Positions 1-11,829 of a stretch of DNA of 64,000 nt are shown piece by piece (within the stretch, counting starts at the first letter, position 1; every line of letters starts with the position of its first letter). Source of the stretch: Epiperipatus broadwayi (taxonomy: Eukaryota; Onychophora; Udeonychophora; Euonychophora; Peripatidae). Under the pieces are notes generated by a model. The model was not told where the DNA came from, ran no database searches, and was given only the letters and a program-made list of their open reading frames with translations. The translations under genes were made by a program, and so were the position numbers. The stretch lies in NCBI GenBank assembly GCA_028023455.1, contig JAQFVV010000030.1, positions 452,501 through 516,500 of the forward strand, in the 5' to 3' direction.

Positions 1-3000
1 CTGATTTAAAATTACGTAGCAAAATATGAAAAGGGAATTTTTATGTCATAATCTACTACACAGCAACTAATAATAATAAAATTAATAATAACAATAATAA
101 TATAATATACTCTTATTTCTTCCTAAATGAAATAAATAAATACGTACGTGGTAGTATTTTAATAATCTGACAACAGAATACCTGTGGCAACATTAGCATA
201 TAATTTAATATAATATTGTGGCAACCGACTTATGACCAATAAATAATATAAAATTATGATCTTTTAATTTTAACATACCAATAAATTCTCAAAATTCTTA
301 TAACACTTTTATGTTTACCTTTTGTGCAAAATCTATATGTCTGTTTCAATTATAAGTGTATCGTGATGTCATGCATCCATGTGGAGAAATAACAACTCGG
401 ACACAAAACTTTAAAACAAATTTAAAACAAAGTTTATTAACAACATAAATAAGTTAACAATATTTTTACACTATATACATTGGATATCCCTTACTTTCAT
501 ATCTCACTTAGTTTATTAGTTTATAAATGAAATCAAAATATTATTTACTTTTCCTAGTTAAATCTTATTTTTTTAACGCTTAAGAAAATACAGTATTATT
601 ACTTGATTTATTATTATGGTTAGCTTATTACAAAATGCATTTCTTATATGATTATCACAAACACTTTTCATCCCTAATATTATTAAAATTACATTTTTTT
701 AAATTTTTACATTCGTAATAAAATTCTACAAAATAATAAAATTTAGTTTCATATTGGTTGTACGGAATCTTACAAAGTCAAAACACTATTCTACATTCGG
801 TATTAGGTTTTTTATTATTCATTATCCGATGTTTATTAATCCTAATATTCTCATTCAAGCCTTACTTCGGATGATATAATTATAACTATTAATATACCAT
901 GCACAAGTATATGTTTATTATACCTTATTGAATTTTCTCTTGATAAATATGCAATACTCATTCCCTTCAACATTAATATTTTAGAATAAAATTCAATTTT
1001 TATTATCACTTTTAAAATACTTGATTTAGATTTCTTTTCAAAATCTTATATTCATTTCTGAATTAATTTTACAATATATTATATGATTCTTTCTCTCTTT
1101 ATGATATTTTGGACTTTCAATTTTAAAGTTACACAATTCTATACATTCAAGCAAATAAACTATTCTTACCTAAACGATAACATATCTTCAGTTCTATTTT
1201 ATTCATTATTTCTTTGAAAATATCTTTCTGACCGATGCAGATTCACGAAATAAGGATAGCGAAGATAGATGCATAGGATCAAAATACAACTAGAATATTA
1301 CTTGTCATATACCTTGACAATCATGGCACAGTGAATTAAAAGACACTATAGAGGAGTGACCTTTACCTGTCTACCAACCTCTATCATAGGAACGATGCTA
1401 AAGCTATTTCTTCAGCTTTATTCTAACACCAAAAGTTTAAAGATATGCAAAACACTGTCCAAACCATATGTGTTCAGTCATAGGACTTTGTTAACTATAC
1501 TAAATCACACAAAACTAAATATGATCCAAATCCCTTATATTTTCCTATTTCTTAAAAAAAAACACATCATCTTGGTTTCCTCTCCACTAGTACTTCCAAG
1601 TCACCATTCAATCTTATTTCTCAAGATTTTTCTATACTGTACATCGACAAATACATATCTGCATTACTAACAATAATAAAATTCATTGATATTTTAAAAC
1701 TATTCCACTGTTCTATAAGAAAATCTTTTTACTACTTTCCTCCGTATATTTAATCATATACAAACTATTTAAATATCTGAATACTTTATCACATGAAAGT
1801 TCAAAAGAATCACACAATTGTTCTGTTAAATTATATTATTAATATACTTTAAATAAATTGTTGTATGCATATTCCAAATTATTCCTATCTCATTATATGT
1901 TAAAATGTTGCATAAAATGTGTACATATAATTAAGACTTTCACACTTCATTCTTAATCAATAGATGATCTAAAAAAAAATACATTACGCATTATAAATAA
2001 CTATTAAATTTACCAAACGACCTTTATCTCCTCGATCGCGTTCCGTAGGCTTCACCATCCATTTGATCCTTGTAGATATAAGATTCACATCCATACACTT
2101 TATTTAAAACACTATTTCTATAATTTTATCAAGTTATTATATTTAAATTTTAATATTAATAAATTTATGTTTTATGTTTTCCCTAATCTCACATAACATT
2201 TTATATTTTAAAATAAATTAGTAGAAAAAATATTCAAACTATATTTACTGTACTCCTTCATCAAATTTTCCTGAAAAACTGTTCATACTAAAGCCAAAAA
2301 AAATTGTTTATCATTTCTTTTCCATTCACTTAATGTTCCTCTCCCTGCTTGTTCAAATTTAAGGTAAAACAAATATTACTTCGTTCAATAAATATTCCTG
2401 AATGATAATCCTTGGTTTTTATAATATTTAATACAATTATTAATTATGATATTAGTTAATCCCATAAAGAAAACTTCTAAATATTCTCTTCTAATATTTC
2501 TTGCTAAAATTTTCTCCCGCGCGACTTTTACGATGCATCTTCTCAGTACTTTGATTTAAATATTCAATAAAACTTTTCTGTTTCCATGGATTCATTTCAT
2601 TAAGTAAATTAGATTTATTGTTTCCAAAATCTTTATCTTTATTAATCATTTCTCTAATGAACACTTTATAATATTTTTTAATTCTTCTTAGAGAAAGTTT
2701 TTCGGTTCCTTTTTCATAAAAACACAATAGCTCTTTCATATTATTATTCTGTAACTTTTTTCCTTCTTTTAAAATTCTGGTACTATATACTTTGTAATGT
2801 TTCCTTTAAAAAGATAAACATTCTTTCTCCATTATAACTTTTACATAATTTTTTCTTTATGATATACGCATCTTAATGTTTCCATAGAGAAGAATAAAAA
2901 TAAAAAAAATTCGGAGTAGCCTTCTAAAATTGTGCGTCATAATTTTTCCTGATGGCAAATAATTTTTATATTAAGTTTTCTGTATAATGTCCAAATTATA

Positions 3001-4194
3001 TTTATTTGAGTTCTAATGATTTTCTGGTTGATCACAAATAAACTGTATTCAAGGTTCTTTACAATTATTTTTACTTTATCAATACTTTTAGGTATTTTTT
3101 TCTGTAGTATTTCCATTTTTACTGCAAGGTTTCGGCTAAACTTGAATAAAAATCCTGGCAAGAAATCTTTTAAATTAGCCTTCCATTTGAAGGCAGTTCA
3201 AAATATTATATTTTAAAACAAAACTTTTAAAAATAAATACAAAATTTTTTAAAATTATAACACTTTTCTAGCTTACGATCTTATACAGCTAAAAAATATG
3301 TTCCTCCTTCCTTTACTTACACATTTCTTCTCCCGCTCCGTCTAATTCCTATTTTTCGTCTGTTAAAATACCTCCGTTGATTGGTTAATGACTTTTTTAG
3401 CGCGAACAAATTTACACACTTTTAGTTTTATAATAGATTAAACTTTTTAAAATAAAGAATTTATGATGTCATGTTTTAAAATATTACTTAGAATAGTATT
3501 TTTAAACACAATTATAGTTTTATCAAAATCATTTAAATTTTAAAACAATTATTAAAATAACATTCAATATTTTAACTTTTACTTTACGATAGATAGCAAT
3601 TATATTTAGTTTTATAATTCACAAACTTTATTATTATATTCTAACAAGCGTGTGTGTGAAGGTATATAATATACAGTCACATGATTACTAACTTTATCAG
3701 ATGATTTGATTTTTTTTTTAATTTACGTCTCGGTCTAAATTACCAAAAACTGATATATTTTATAAAAATTTGGAAAATAATTTAAAAATGTAGAACTAAA
3801 TATAATTCTCACCATCCCCAAAGTTTCTCTTAAAATATATTAGATTAAATTTGAATATTAATTATAATTATAATATTACATATAGCATTTATTTAATTCA
3901 TTAGTTTTAAAACATTACAATTGAATTGTTAATATACTTTTAACTATTTATAGCTGTATTATTTTATATGGCCAGCTTTTACAACCATAAGCAAGAATAT
4001 AATTAAGCTTTATTTAACTGTTCCTTTTAAAATAATCCATTACACTTTTACATACCAGGTATTTTTCAGCCTTAAATTGTACTATAAAATCTAATCGATG
4101 ATACAATTATCAATATATTACACAAACGTATTTTAAAATTTAAAATTTTTTAGCAATTGACCATTCTACCTTCTTATGACCTATAGATAAGGGC

Positions 4195-4197
<3 letters not shown>
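1..4197. other. Anonymous AT-rich DNA, no gene recognised
   Basis: This stretch has no open frame with a recognisable domain. It holds homopolymer and AT-rich simple sequence. A 104-codon plus-strand frame at 1356-1670 has a composition (Leu/Ile/Ser/Thr-rich, Phe runs) typical of chance translation of AT-rich DNA. Two coding-like minus-strand frames near 2.5-3.2 kb are listed separately. No tRNA, rRNA or clear repeat boundary was seen. Confidence 0.5.
2491..3161 (-). pseudogene. Possible decayed coding segment, unknown family
   Basis: Two minus-strand frames lie head to tail: 3161-2937 (74 codons) and 2739-2491 (82 codons). Both are rich in Lys, Asn, Glu and Ile, and hydrophilic stretches such as NEMNPWKQKSFIEYLNQ look more protein-like than the usual AT-rich chance frames. 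I recognise no motif, and there is no clear splice structure joining them. The gap between them is AT-rich with stops in all frames. It could be a remnant of a transposon protein, an exon pair, or chance; the last is quite possible. Confidence is accordingly low. Confidence 0.15.
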
Positions 4198-4229
<32 letters not shown>

Positions 4230-4283
4230 TATTTATTTATTCATCTATGTATCTCTCTATATGTTTATATTTATATATATAAT

Positions 4284-4314
<31 letters not shown>
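4198..4314. repeat. Pair of (AT)n microsatellites
   Basis: Alternating AT tracts at about 4198-4226 and 4287-4314 are separated by about 60 bases of TTTAT-rich sequence. They lie just beyond the 3' end of the minus-strand PLE fragment. A comparable AT tract follows the 3' tail of the other family-2 copy, so AT tracts seem to belong to, or be attracted by, the ends of this element. Confidence 0.9.
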
Positions 4315-4318
<4 letters not shown>

Positions 4319-4419
4319 ATTACAAGCATAAAGCTAAACTAGTCAATATAAAATCAAAACTACCCCAAATCCAAAATTAAACCAGACCAGCATAAAAATA
4401 ATATTAAAACACAACCTAA

Positions 4420-4451
4420 GGTTTCACTGCTACAAGCAGACTTCTCAAGTG
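4420..4451 (-). ncRNA. Decayed hammerhead-like motif in PLE 3' tail, copy 1
   Basis: On the minus strand the order is CACTTGAGAAGT, stem CTGC, loop TTGTA, stem GCAG, then TGAAACC. PLE termini are known to carry hammerhead ribozymes (core CTGATGA, stem II, GAAA). Here stem II and GAAA are kept, but the CTGATGA box is degraded to a TTGAGAAG-like sequence. The second copy (19318-19351) has compensatory stem changes. Catalysis is not expected. Confidence 0.4.
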
Positions 4452-4488
4452 TAAAGAACTACAAAAACTACACAATATATATATAATA

Positions 4489-5093
4489 TTAAAAACTACC
4501 CACAAATCCATTCACTTCCCATCCACCCTTAATATTAAAAGAACTCTTAAATAAGTTAATTGCTTCAGAATAATAAATTTTCAATAATAAAGACTCTTTA
4601 ATTTTTCTTTTGATTTCATTTCTCTCAAAGAAGACAATCTTAGCTTCATCAAAATCAATAGTGTGGCCTGTGTTTTTTTCATGGACATACAAAGCAGAAC
4701 TAAGATATTGATTTTTAACTCTACTTTTATGAACCTTTATTCTTTCATTTAAACTCAAACTACTCTGACCTATGTAAACCTTTTTACACAATAAACAAGG
4801 AATAAAATATACTACACCAGGAATAGTCTTTCTATCAAAAACTTCTTTTGTTTTATTTAATAATTATTCAATGTAACACCCCTTTTCCAAGCAATTTTCT
4901 TATTTCCATACAATTTACTATTTCTACACACAATTTTATAAGAAGACAATTTAAATGGCAAAGAAATAAAATCATATTTTTCTTTAACCTTTACATCCTT
5001 ACAAATAGTACTATTAAATAAAATACTTTTAACAAATTTATCAGAGTATCCAACACTCAAGTAATCTTTATAAAATTGACATTTCTGAAGCAA
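4489..5093 (-). pseudogene. PLE C-terminal region with GIY-YIG endonuclease (frameshifted)
   Basis: The upstream frame (5093-4860) ends in KKIAWKRGVTLNNY, and after one frameshift the protein continues LLNKTKEVFDRKTIPGVVY, then FIPCLLCKKVYIGQS. This is the GIY-YIG core of Penelope-type endonucleases: GVVY, an intervening CxxC, YIG, the downstream Arg region (LNERIKVH), His (NTGH), and Glu (YYSEAINLF). Such enzymes nick DNA to prime insertion. It is about half identical by eye to the 18.5-19.2 kb copy, showing a shared family, and clearly different from the 45-47 kb PLE. The apparent methionine at 4791 is a TTG codon inside the domain and not a real start. The RT is absent, so this is a dead fragment. 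Confidence 0.75.
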
Positions 5094-5095
5094 AG

Positions 5096-5178
<83 letters not shown>
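5096..5178. repeat. (AT)n microsatellite pair
   Basis: Two long alternating AT tracts (about 5096-5134 and 5140-5178) are separated by a few bases. They form the exact 5' border of the minus-strand PLE fragment. Confidence 0.9.
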
Positions 5179-5182
<4 letters not shown>

Positions 5183-7939
5183 CATTTTGTCCTTTTTCAT
5201 TAACAGGGGCTTCAAATAAATCATTTCCATATTTTTTTTATATTTTGTAAAACTAACATGTTTCCCAAAAAAACTGGCTAAAAGTGTGTTTGTGCCTGTC
5301 CATTCTAAGAGAGGATGGATGAAGAAAGAATAATGTTCTAGATAGACAATGTGTCAAGGCATCCTGGTGGATTGTTAAATAAACTTCTTGCTAGTATAGA
5401 CTCAGTTTCAGTGTCACATAACAAAAAATGTGGAAAATAAAATCAGTCAACTGGAAAGTCAATTCACTATAATTTCGAGTCATCAAGGAGCAAGCTTCAC
5501 CCATTACATGTCTGAATTAATAAACCATTTAAAGAATTAATGAAAGAAAAATGTAACAGTAGAGTGCAATATAAAGATTTTGAAGTGATATGAGCAGGAA
5601 GAAAGAAGATGTCTATGATTTAACAAATTTGTAAATGGGTAAAATCATCACGGGATTCTGTGAAACCTGAGACAATTCTAAAATATTAGGAGTTGTGGAA
5701 TAAGTAACTTAATATGAATACTCAGTTTCTGAAGAAGAGGCTTTAAGTGATCTTCATTTATGTTTGGAGACAAATTTCTGTATTTGAGAAAATTAAAATG
5801 TGCTAATTAAACTGTTACCTGGTTACATTTTTTGCAGACATAAATAACTATAAAATTAGTGCAGTAAATTATTATGGAAATTCATGAATACATGTAGAAA
5901 AAATATTTTTCTTTTTAAATATGTGTTCAAAAAGGGTGTGTCCTATATGTCAGTAAACATAGTAATTTATTATCTACTACTTTAATAGTTTTTAAATACT
6001 TAAAGGAACTAGCAAGAATATTATTTACTTTGTTGTTTTTTTTCAAATGAAACCCATGATATTCTATATGAACTAATGATTAACATGGTCAGATTCCAAA
6101 AATTCTGAAAAAGGAAACCTTTTTTTGTAGAATGGTTTTATTCCGTCAGTATCATCAAAATTGTTTGTCTTTATTGGTGAGATTTATATAAAAAGTAGAA
6201 AAATAACATTAATCATAAAAAATTGAAAATGAAATTGCTTACATTTAGATTACAATTATAAAAGATATAGATGCACACAAAACAGTTCAATATAAGGTAA
6301 TACATTTCATATAATTTTATATCAAAAGAAAAATGGAATACATGTATAGTCATTAGATGTTGAAGCTGCTCTTTGAATCTCATGGATTTCCTACAGGAAA
6401 GTCAATATCTAAACTGGAATAAAATCATAATCCATGTCTGTGGTGAATTAAATATATATATATATTAATTCTTTTCCTTGAAATCTAAAAAAGAAAGAAA
6501 AATAATTAAATATTTTTAAAAAAATATATATAAAACTTAGGGAAAAAATAGTATAATCCATTAAAATGTGATCCTTTTCAATTTTATATTAACTTATTTA
6601 TATTGTCAAAATTTTGACACATCTATGGGATTTTAAGCAAATATAACTATATGTATAATTGATGAGGACCATCAATATTCAGATATTTATAACTTTCATA
6701 CATGTATAATGTAGCAGTAATAGCACAAAAAGTGTTCTATAATCAAATTTTATCTATGCTTCTATTTGTACTTATAACAGATATTATGACTATCAACAGA
6801 AATTTTTTTGTGTACTTATACACTTGCCAGTTGTAACTCAACATAACACTATATTTTGTCAATGCTATGTCCTGAGGGTATCCAATAAGTAGTAAGGAAG
6901 TTATATAATAAATATCAACATGCACAAAATTTTTTATATAACAATATATATTTCACAACAATAATAATGCTGTAAAAGCATTAATAAGGGGATAGGTTAT
7001 AATTTCAGATAAGCTATAATTTATCCTCGAGTATAAATAGATGTTTAAAATAAGGAGTCAACTATATTCATGTATGTTTCCAATTTAAAATTCTCTTGCA
7101 TATATACACATGTATATTAGCAAATGCATATAATCCTTTACCAGCAACTATAATTTAACAATTCAAATGTGTTTAATAGACAATAAGCTATTTCATATAC
7201 AATTTTTTTAAAATTAGCATTTGAGTGCTTTCTTGGCATGCACAATTTATGCATTTACTTAATCATAATTCTGCTATTACTTCTCACTTGCACTATGGTT
7301 AACTTCAGTTAATTACATTTCTTCAGGAACCATTTTTATCTCACAAGTACTTCTTCTTTACCACTGCTCCACATCACCTGTAAGGGATTTATTTATTTAT
7401 TCTGTTCATCTGCATATAATGATCTTTAATGATAGCAAATTTTATTCAATTAAGTTTTCTATTGTGGTGATCTTTTTATATCTATTCTACAGTAGTTTAG
7501 AAAAGGAAATGATTTATAATTTGAATCATCTGTACTTATTTACAAAATTAAATCTTCACACATTAGTATTATATACATAGACATTTCAGTCAGTAAGTTG
7601 GCTTCCATATAAATTACCAACATGATATGTCACGATTAACAGACAAAGTATTGCTAATGGTGTTTAAATCATATTTAGCTTCTATAATCCATCATTTCTA
7701 GGCACAACAAATCGATCACAGTAAAAATAAGATGCATTACTTCTCCAGGAAATAAAATTTGACTAATATTGACATCAAATACATATATATATATATATTG
7801 AAGCTGTCTATCCATTTGAAATTGAACCGAGTCTACTATTTATAGTAAGATTACAATAAGATGTTTTCTGTTTTAAACAATAAAAACAAGCTAGTAATTA
7901 ACTACAAGAACAATAATTTGTGTTATTGTTTTATTTTGT
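5179..7939. other. AT-rich DNA without recognised genes
   Basis: No open frame longer than about 60 codons carries a recognisable motif. The DNA is AT-rich with short AT dinucleotide runs (for example 6452-6466 and 7782-7798). Somewhat more complex sequence at 5280-5800 could be an old transposon, but I could not align it to any family. Confidence 0.45.
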
Positions 7940-10185
7940 ATACTTTAAAAGAAAACCAGATTCAAAGGTTTTCTAATTTAAAAAAAAATCCTTCATAATT
8001 TTTTAAGTAAAACATATTAGAATTAACTTTTGTAATCATATGTATCATTAAAGAACATCTTTGTTTAGATTAAAATAATTTGCTTTCTTTGTTACATTAA
8101 AAATTTGTTTTTTTTTTTATCAAAATTAGCAATAGTTCAAATAAAATATTTGTATTAAATTGAAAAGATTTTTTAATAAGTAATTTCAAATAATTTATAT
8201 TATTTCAAAAATACAATATTCTTACTTAATTAAATACTATTTCCGACATTTCATTAAATAATCATATATATAAATTTTGTTTGTGTTTATTTATCTTTTT
8301 GTTTAACATTTTGCTTATTATATATTAAGTTAGCAAATTGATAAGCGCAATTTATTTTATTTTTAGATTTTTCTTCTTTTTATTATTGAATAAAATACAT
8401 AATATATTTTTCATTTTAGACATGAGATCATTTGATGAAATTAAATTAAGAAATAAAATATTAATTTAAAGATAAACAAAAATGACTCGTATACAGAAAT
8501 AATTTAGTTATGCTATTTGTAAATTGTCAATGATAAAGCCCTTTCTACTACTAATTTTTCTCTTTCAAGTCAATTCACATTTCATAAATATGGATTCATT
8601 ATGCGACCTCTGCAATAGAAAGGAAAAACATTGTAACACTTTCTTTTGGATTGTCCCTCCCTCTCTTCTTGTTGTACTCTTATCACTAACTTTACTCATT
8701 CACTTCACAAACAATTAATGATCTCATTAATAATATGTAGAGTGGTCTTTTTCCCAATGTAATAATTACTACCGTTATTGTTTTTACACTCTGCTTTGTG
8801 TGATGCTGTCTAAGCTTTAATATCTCATCTCACGATAACAAATCACTCTTTTCAAGAAAATAAAACAACACTAAGTCCAGAGACCTGACCCATGCAACAG
8901 CGAACCTAACTATTGATTTTACTAATCAATATGCAATATAATTAATTGACATTTTATCTGTATTATATATAGTGTTGCTTAATTATGATCAATATTTGAA
9001 ATATATGGATGTCTATTTTACTATTACTCTACTTAAAATTTCTTTTGTTTTAACAAGACATAACTTTTTTTCTATTGTATACAGTAAACTAAATAAAATT
9101 AATTTAAGACTAAATTGTCAACGAAAAAAAACTTCGTTTTAGCATGTGGCTAAAAAAATGCTTAATAATAAATAAATAATAACTATTGCAAAATGTTTAA
9201 GATTTTCCTAAATATTATTTAAAAGCATGCTGTCAAAAAAATGAAACTCTTAAAAAATTTACATTGAAATTATGGTTATAAAAAATCAATAAAATATTAG
9301 TCCATGTTATTTACTGTGGCAATTTAGATGTTTAGCATATAATGATTTTGCATTAGTGGAACAAAGCAGTTAATTTTTAGTTTTGGAAATTTTTTAATAC
9401 AAATGATATCATGGTTGTTCAGGATGATAGTTAGATTTTCAAAATGTTATCTTCAGGCAGTATGTCAATTGAACTATCATGCAAGCTGTATGCTTAATTA
9501 GTTTGTGTTTCATTAAATTCAGGAAATATCTATGGACTGTAATGCAGCTGAAAAGGTATTTCTTATATCATAACATTCACTTAATGGAAAAACAGATTAG
9601 GTTTGGAGACTGAATTAGCCCATGAAAAACACTTATGTATTTTGTTGCATAAGTGTCCTAATTTGGCTATTTTTTCATAGCTATTACAATTTTCAGAAGT
9701 ATATTGGAATGCAGTGTAACCAAGTCTGAAGGATGAGAAGCATAAGGTTTGATGACCTTTAATACAAAAGGTAATAAGAATAAAGAGCATAAAAACACAA
9801 TTATGAAGTCTATCTAGCAAGTGATTATGTTTTATTTTTTAAAAGTTCTCTTTATATGTTTGTTACTTAAGTGACACCTATTATATTTTTTTGTGAAATA
9901 TCTTGTATGAAATCAGGCAGACAATGCAAGATATGGCTATGTATAATTAGATTTTGGATACTTTAATAACCTATTTTACATTCAGATGCTTAACAATGCT
10001 TTTTATCTCTTCTCACAGTCATTTGAAAAGTATTCTAATATTATAAATAATCTCGCAGATAATATATCTGTGGGTTTGATTGTTTCAATCATATGATGTG
10101 TATTATAAAGAAGGATAAGATAGTATTGGATTATTGTCAAATGAATTATAATTTTTAATAATTCTGATGATTGATATGATAAGTG
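7940..10185. repeat. Dispersed repeat, copy A
   Basis: This segment aligns collinearly over most of its length with 22212-23850. Shared landmarks include the phrases around 8422-8500 (ACATGAGATCATTTGATGAA, then AAAATGACTCGTATACA), 9298-9312 (TAGTCCATGTTATTTA), 9590-9620 (AAAAACAGATTA, GGAGACTG) and 10030-10060. By eye divergence is substantial, with many small indels, so the duplication is old. Copy A has about 590 extra bases (8534-9124) that are missing from copy B. No protein domain is recognisable in either copy. The minus-strand frame 9820-9581 is open here but broken in copy B. It could be a non-autonomous transposon or part of a larger element. Confidence 0.65.
8521..9124. mobile_element. 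Putative insertion in dispersed repeat copy A
   Basis: Relative to copy B, which reads straight through AAATTGTCAACGA, copy A is interrupted here. The interruption is bounded by AAATTGTCAATGA at 8521-8533 and AAATTGTCAACGA at 9112-9124, a 13-base direct repeat with one mismatch that looks like a target-site duplication. The insert holds a 64-codon frame (8524-8718) with a hydrophobic start, a CDLC/HC cluster and a hydrophobic C-terminal stretch. It matches nothing I know and is probably chance. The inserted element's class is unknown. Confidence 0.4.
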
Positions 10186-11570
10186 AAATTCTATTTGCAC
10201 ATATTTTGTGTGATTAATGATTTAGTTTACCAAAAGAAATATATACATTCTTGTTAGTTTCATTATTTTTTCTGGTGGCACTGAAGTCAATTATATAAAT
10301 ATTGGAGCTCTTATTTGTGATAGCATTTTTATTAAGATAGCACAAAGATATAGTTTTGTAGGAAGTTTTGTTTATTACTGTGCATTATATTTTTCCTATG
10401 TTCTTGAATATCTTCCATCTGTTTATACCATGTAGAACTTTTTTCAGTTATATCAACTAGGATGTTTGTTATGAGCCTTCTATTAATGGCGTTGACGATT
10501 TTTTTAAATTTTTTATTTTTACTATTTATTTTCCAAAAACTAAATGATTGGTAGTTTCTTTTATATTATTTAGTGTTAATGTTTTATTCTTCCAACTATC
10601 TATTCAATGAATTGGCAGTGTATATGACTTGATTTGAATACAGCTTAGTGTTCTATGAATTATAAATTATTCCAGTAACACTATTTAATTATAGTACAGT
10701 AAACATATGAATTATTTATAATTAATTAGAATAAGCTGTTGTATATATTTATTTATCTTTTGCTCATAATAACAGTTCACATAGTCCTAGTTTTCTGAGT
10801 TAGATTAGAACAAAACAATTAATTATATAGGGATGTTGGGATTATGTTGGTGTTTGAACATCCAGATAATAATTGTATATGGTGCAAAGATATCACCTTT
10901 AAAGTCCATGTACTGCAATTTATATTTTTATTATTACAAATTAAGTTTATAATTGGTCTGTACACTAAATGGTACACTATGACCAAGGCATTGGTAATGA
11001 TCAGCATGTTTCAGCATCTTAGTATTATATGACTATATATTCTGATGGATTAGCATTTAAGTATGTACATCCAGGTAATTATGTTATATCTCTATATTAA
11101 GTTTGGCAATGGCTAGATAATTAATCTGTCTATAGTGGATCCTTATCAAATCCAGTCACAATGCTGAATATTGACACTGTGTCATTGATTGTTTGTGATG
11201 ACGAATGATTTGATTACTGTTGTTTAATACTGGGTAAACTTATTGTTAATTTTATTTTCCATTGACTCTCATGATCATTCATTTGTTTTAAATAGATGTA
11301 TTAAATGGGATTGATTGCTGATAATTTCACATCTCCACATTGACTTCTAAACTTTCTACACCATTACAATGTAAATATATATCTTGAGAGTTAAATCTTT
11401 TTATATTTACATTTTTATTTTATTCCTTTAGAGATATGGTGTTTTCTGAATTTGTTTTCTTGATATCTCAAGTGCATTGCAATCTTCAAGTATATAATGA
11501 AATGATTCTTTTTTATATTGAATATTAAATAAATTGGTTTCAGTTCATCTTCTCTTTAGCAATATTTTTT
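10186..11570. other. AT-rich DNA without recognised genes
   Basis: No supported coding frame was seen. The opposed frames at 10819-11032 are shadows of each other and show no domain. No strong repeat structure was seen apart from the tandem array that begins at 11574. Confidence 0.45.
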
Positions 11571-11573
11571 TAG

Positions 11574-11692
11574 AATAATGCTATGCAATATATTAAAAGG
11601 AAATTTTAGCTAGGCTAATGCTATGCAATATATTAAAGGGAAATTTTAGCTAGGATAATGCTATGCAATATATTAAAAGGAAATTTTAGCTA
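11574..11692 (+). repeat. 40-bp tandem repeat, three copies
   Basis: A 40-base unit containing TAATGCTATGCAATATATTA and AAATTTTAGCTAGG is repeated three times with a period of exactly 40 (phase points at 11576, 11616 and 11656). There are only one or two substitutions between units, so the array is recent. It lies about 140 bases upstream of the LINE at 11.8 kb. Confidence 0.9.
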
Positions 11693-11829
11693 TAGTGCAT
11701 AACATTTTTGACGATTGTTTAAAGTTTTTATTATTCATTATGTTAACCTGAGTACTTTTTAATATGTACTTTGACCATTATTTTGTAATTTATATTTTTA
11801 AGTAAAATAGACCATATTCCAGTTTAAAC

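Larger units (their letters stand above)
4315..5098 (-). mobile_element. PLE family 2, 3' fragment, copy 1 (minus strand)
   Basis: This is the C-terminal coding part plus 3' tail of a Penelope-like retroelement. It runs from the AT array at 5098 down to about 4315. The reverse transcriptase domain is missing, so the copy is 5'-truncated exactly at an AT microsatellite. The tail (4451-4315 on the minus strand) contains a hairpin followed by GAAAC at 4420-4451 that is shared with the second copy at 19318-19351. Another short AT tract lies between the stop codon and this tail, and the same arrangement is seen in the second copy. Confidence 0.75.

Noticed and set aside
8524-8718. Small secreted or membrane protein
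   Set aside because: Hydrophobic start and end with a few Cys, but only 64 codons, within a putative insertion, AT-rich, and without any family resemblance.
11574-11692. CRISPR-like array
   Set aside because: The repeat is a head-to-tail tandem with no unique spacers, in a eukaryotic context.
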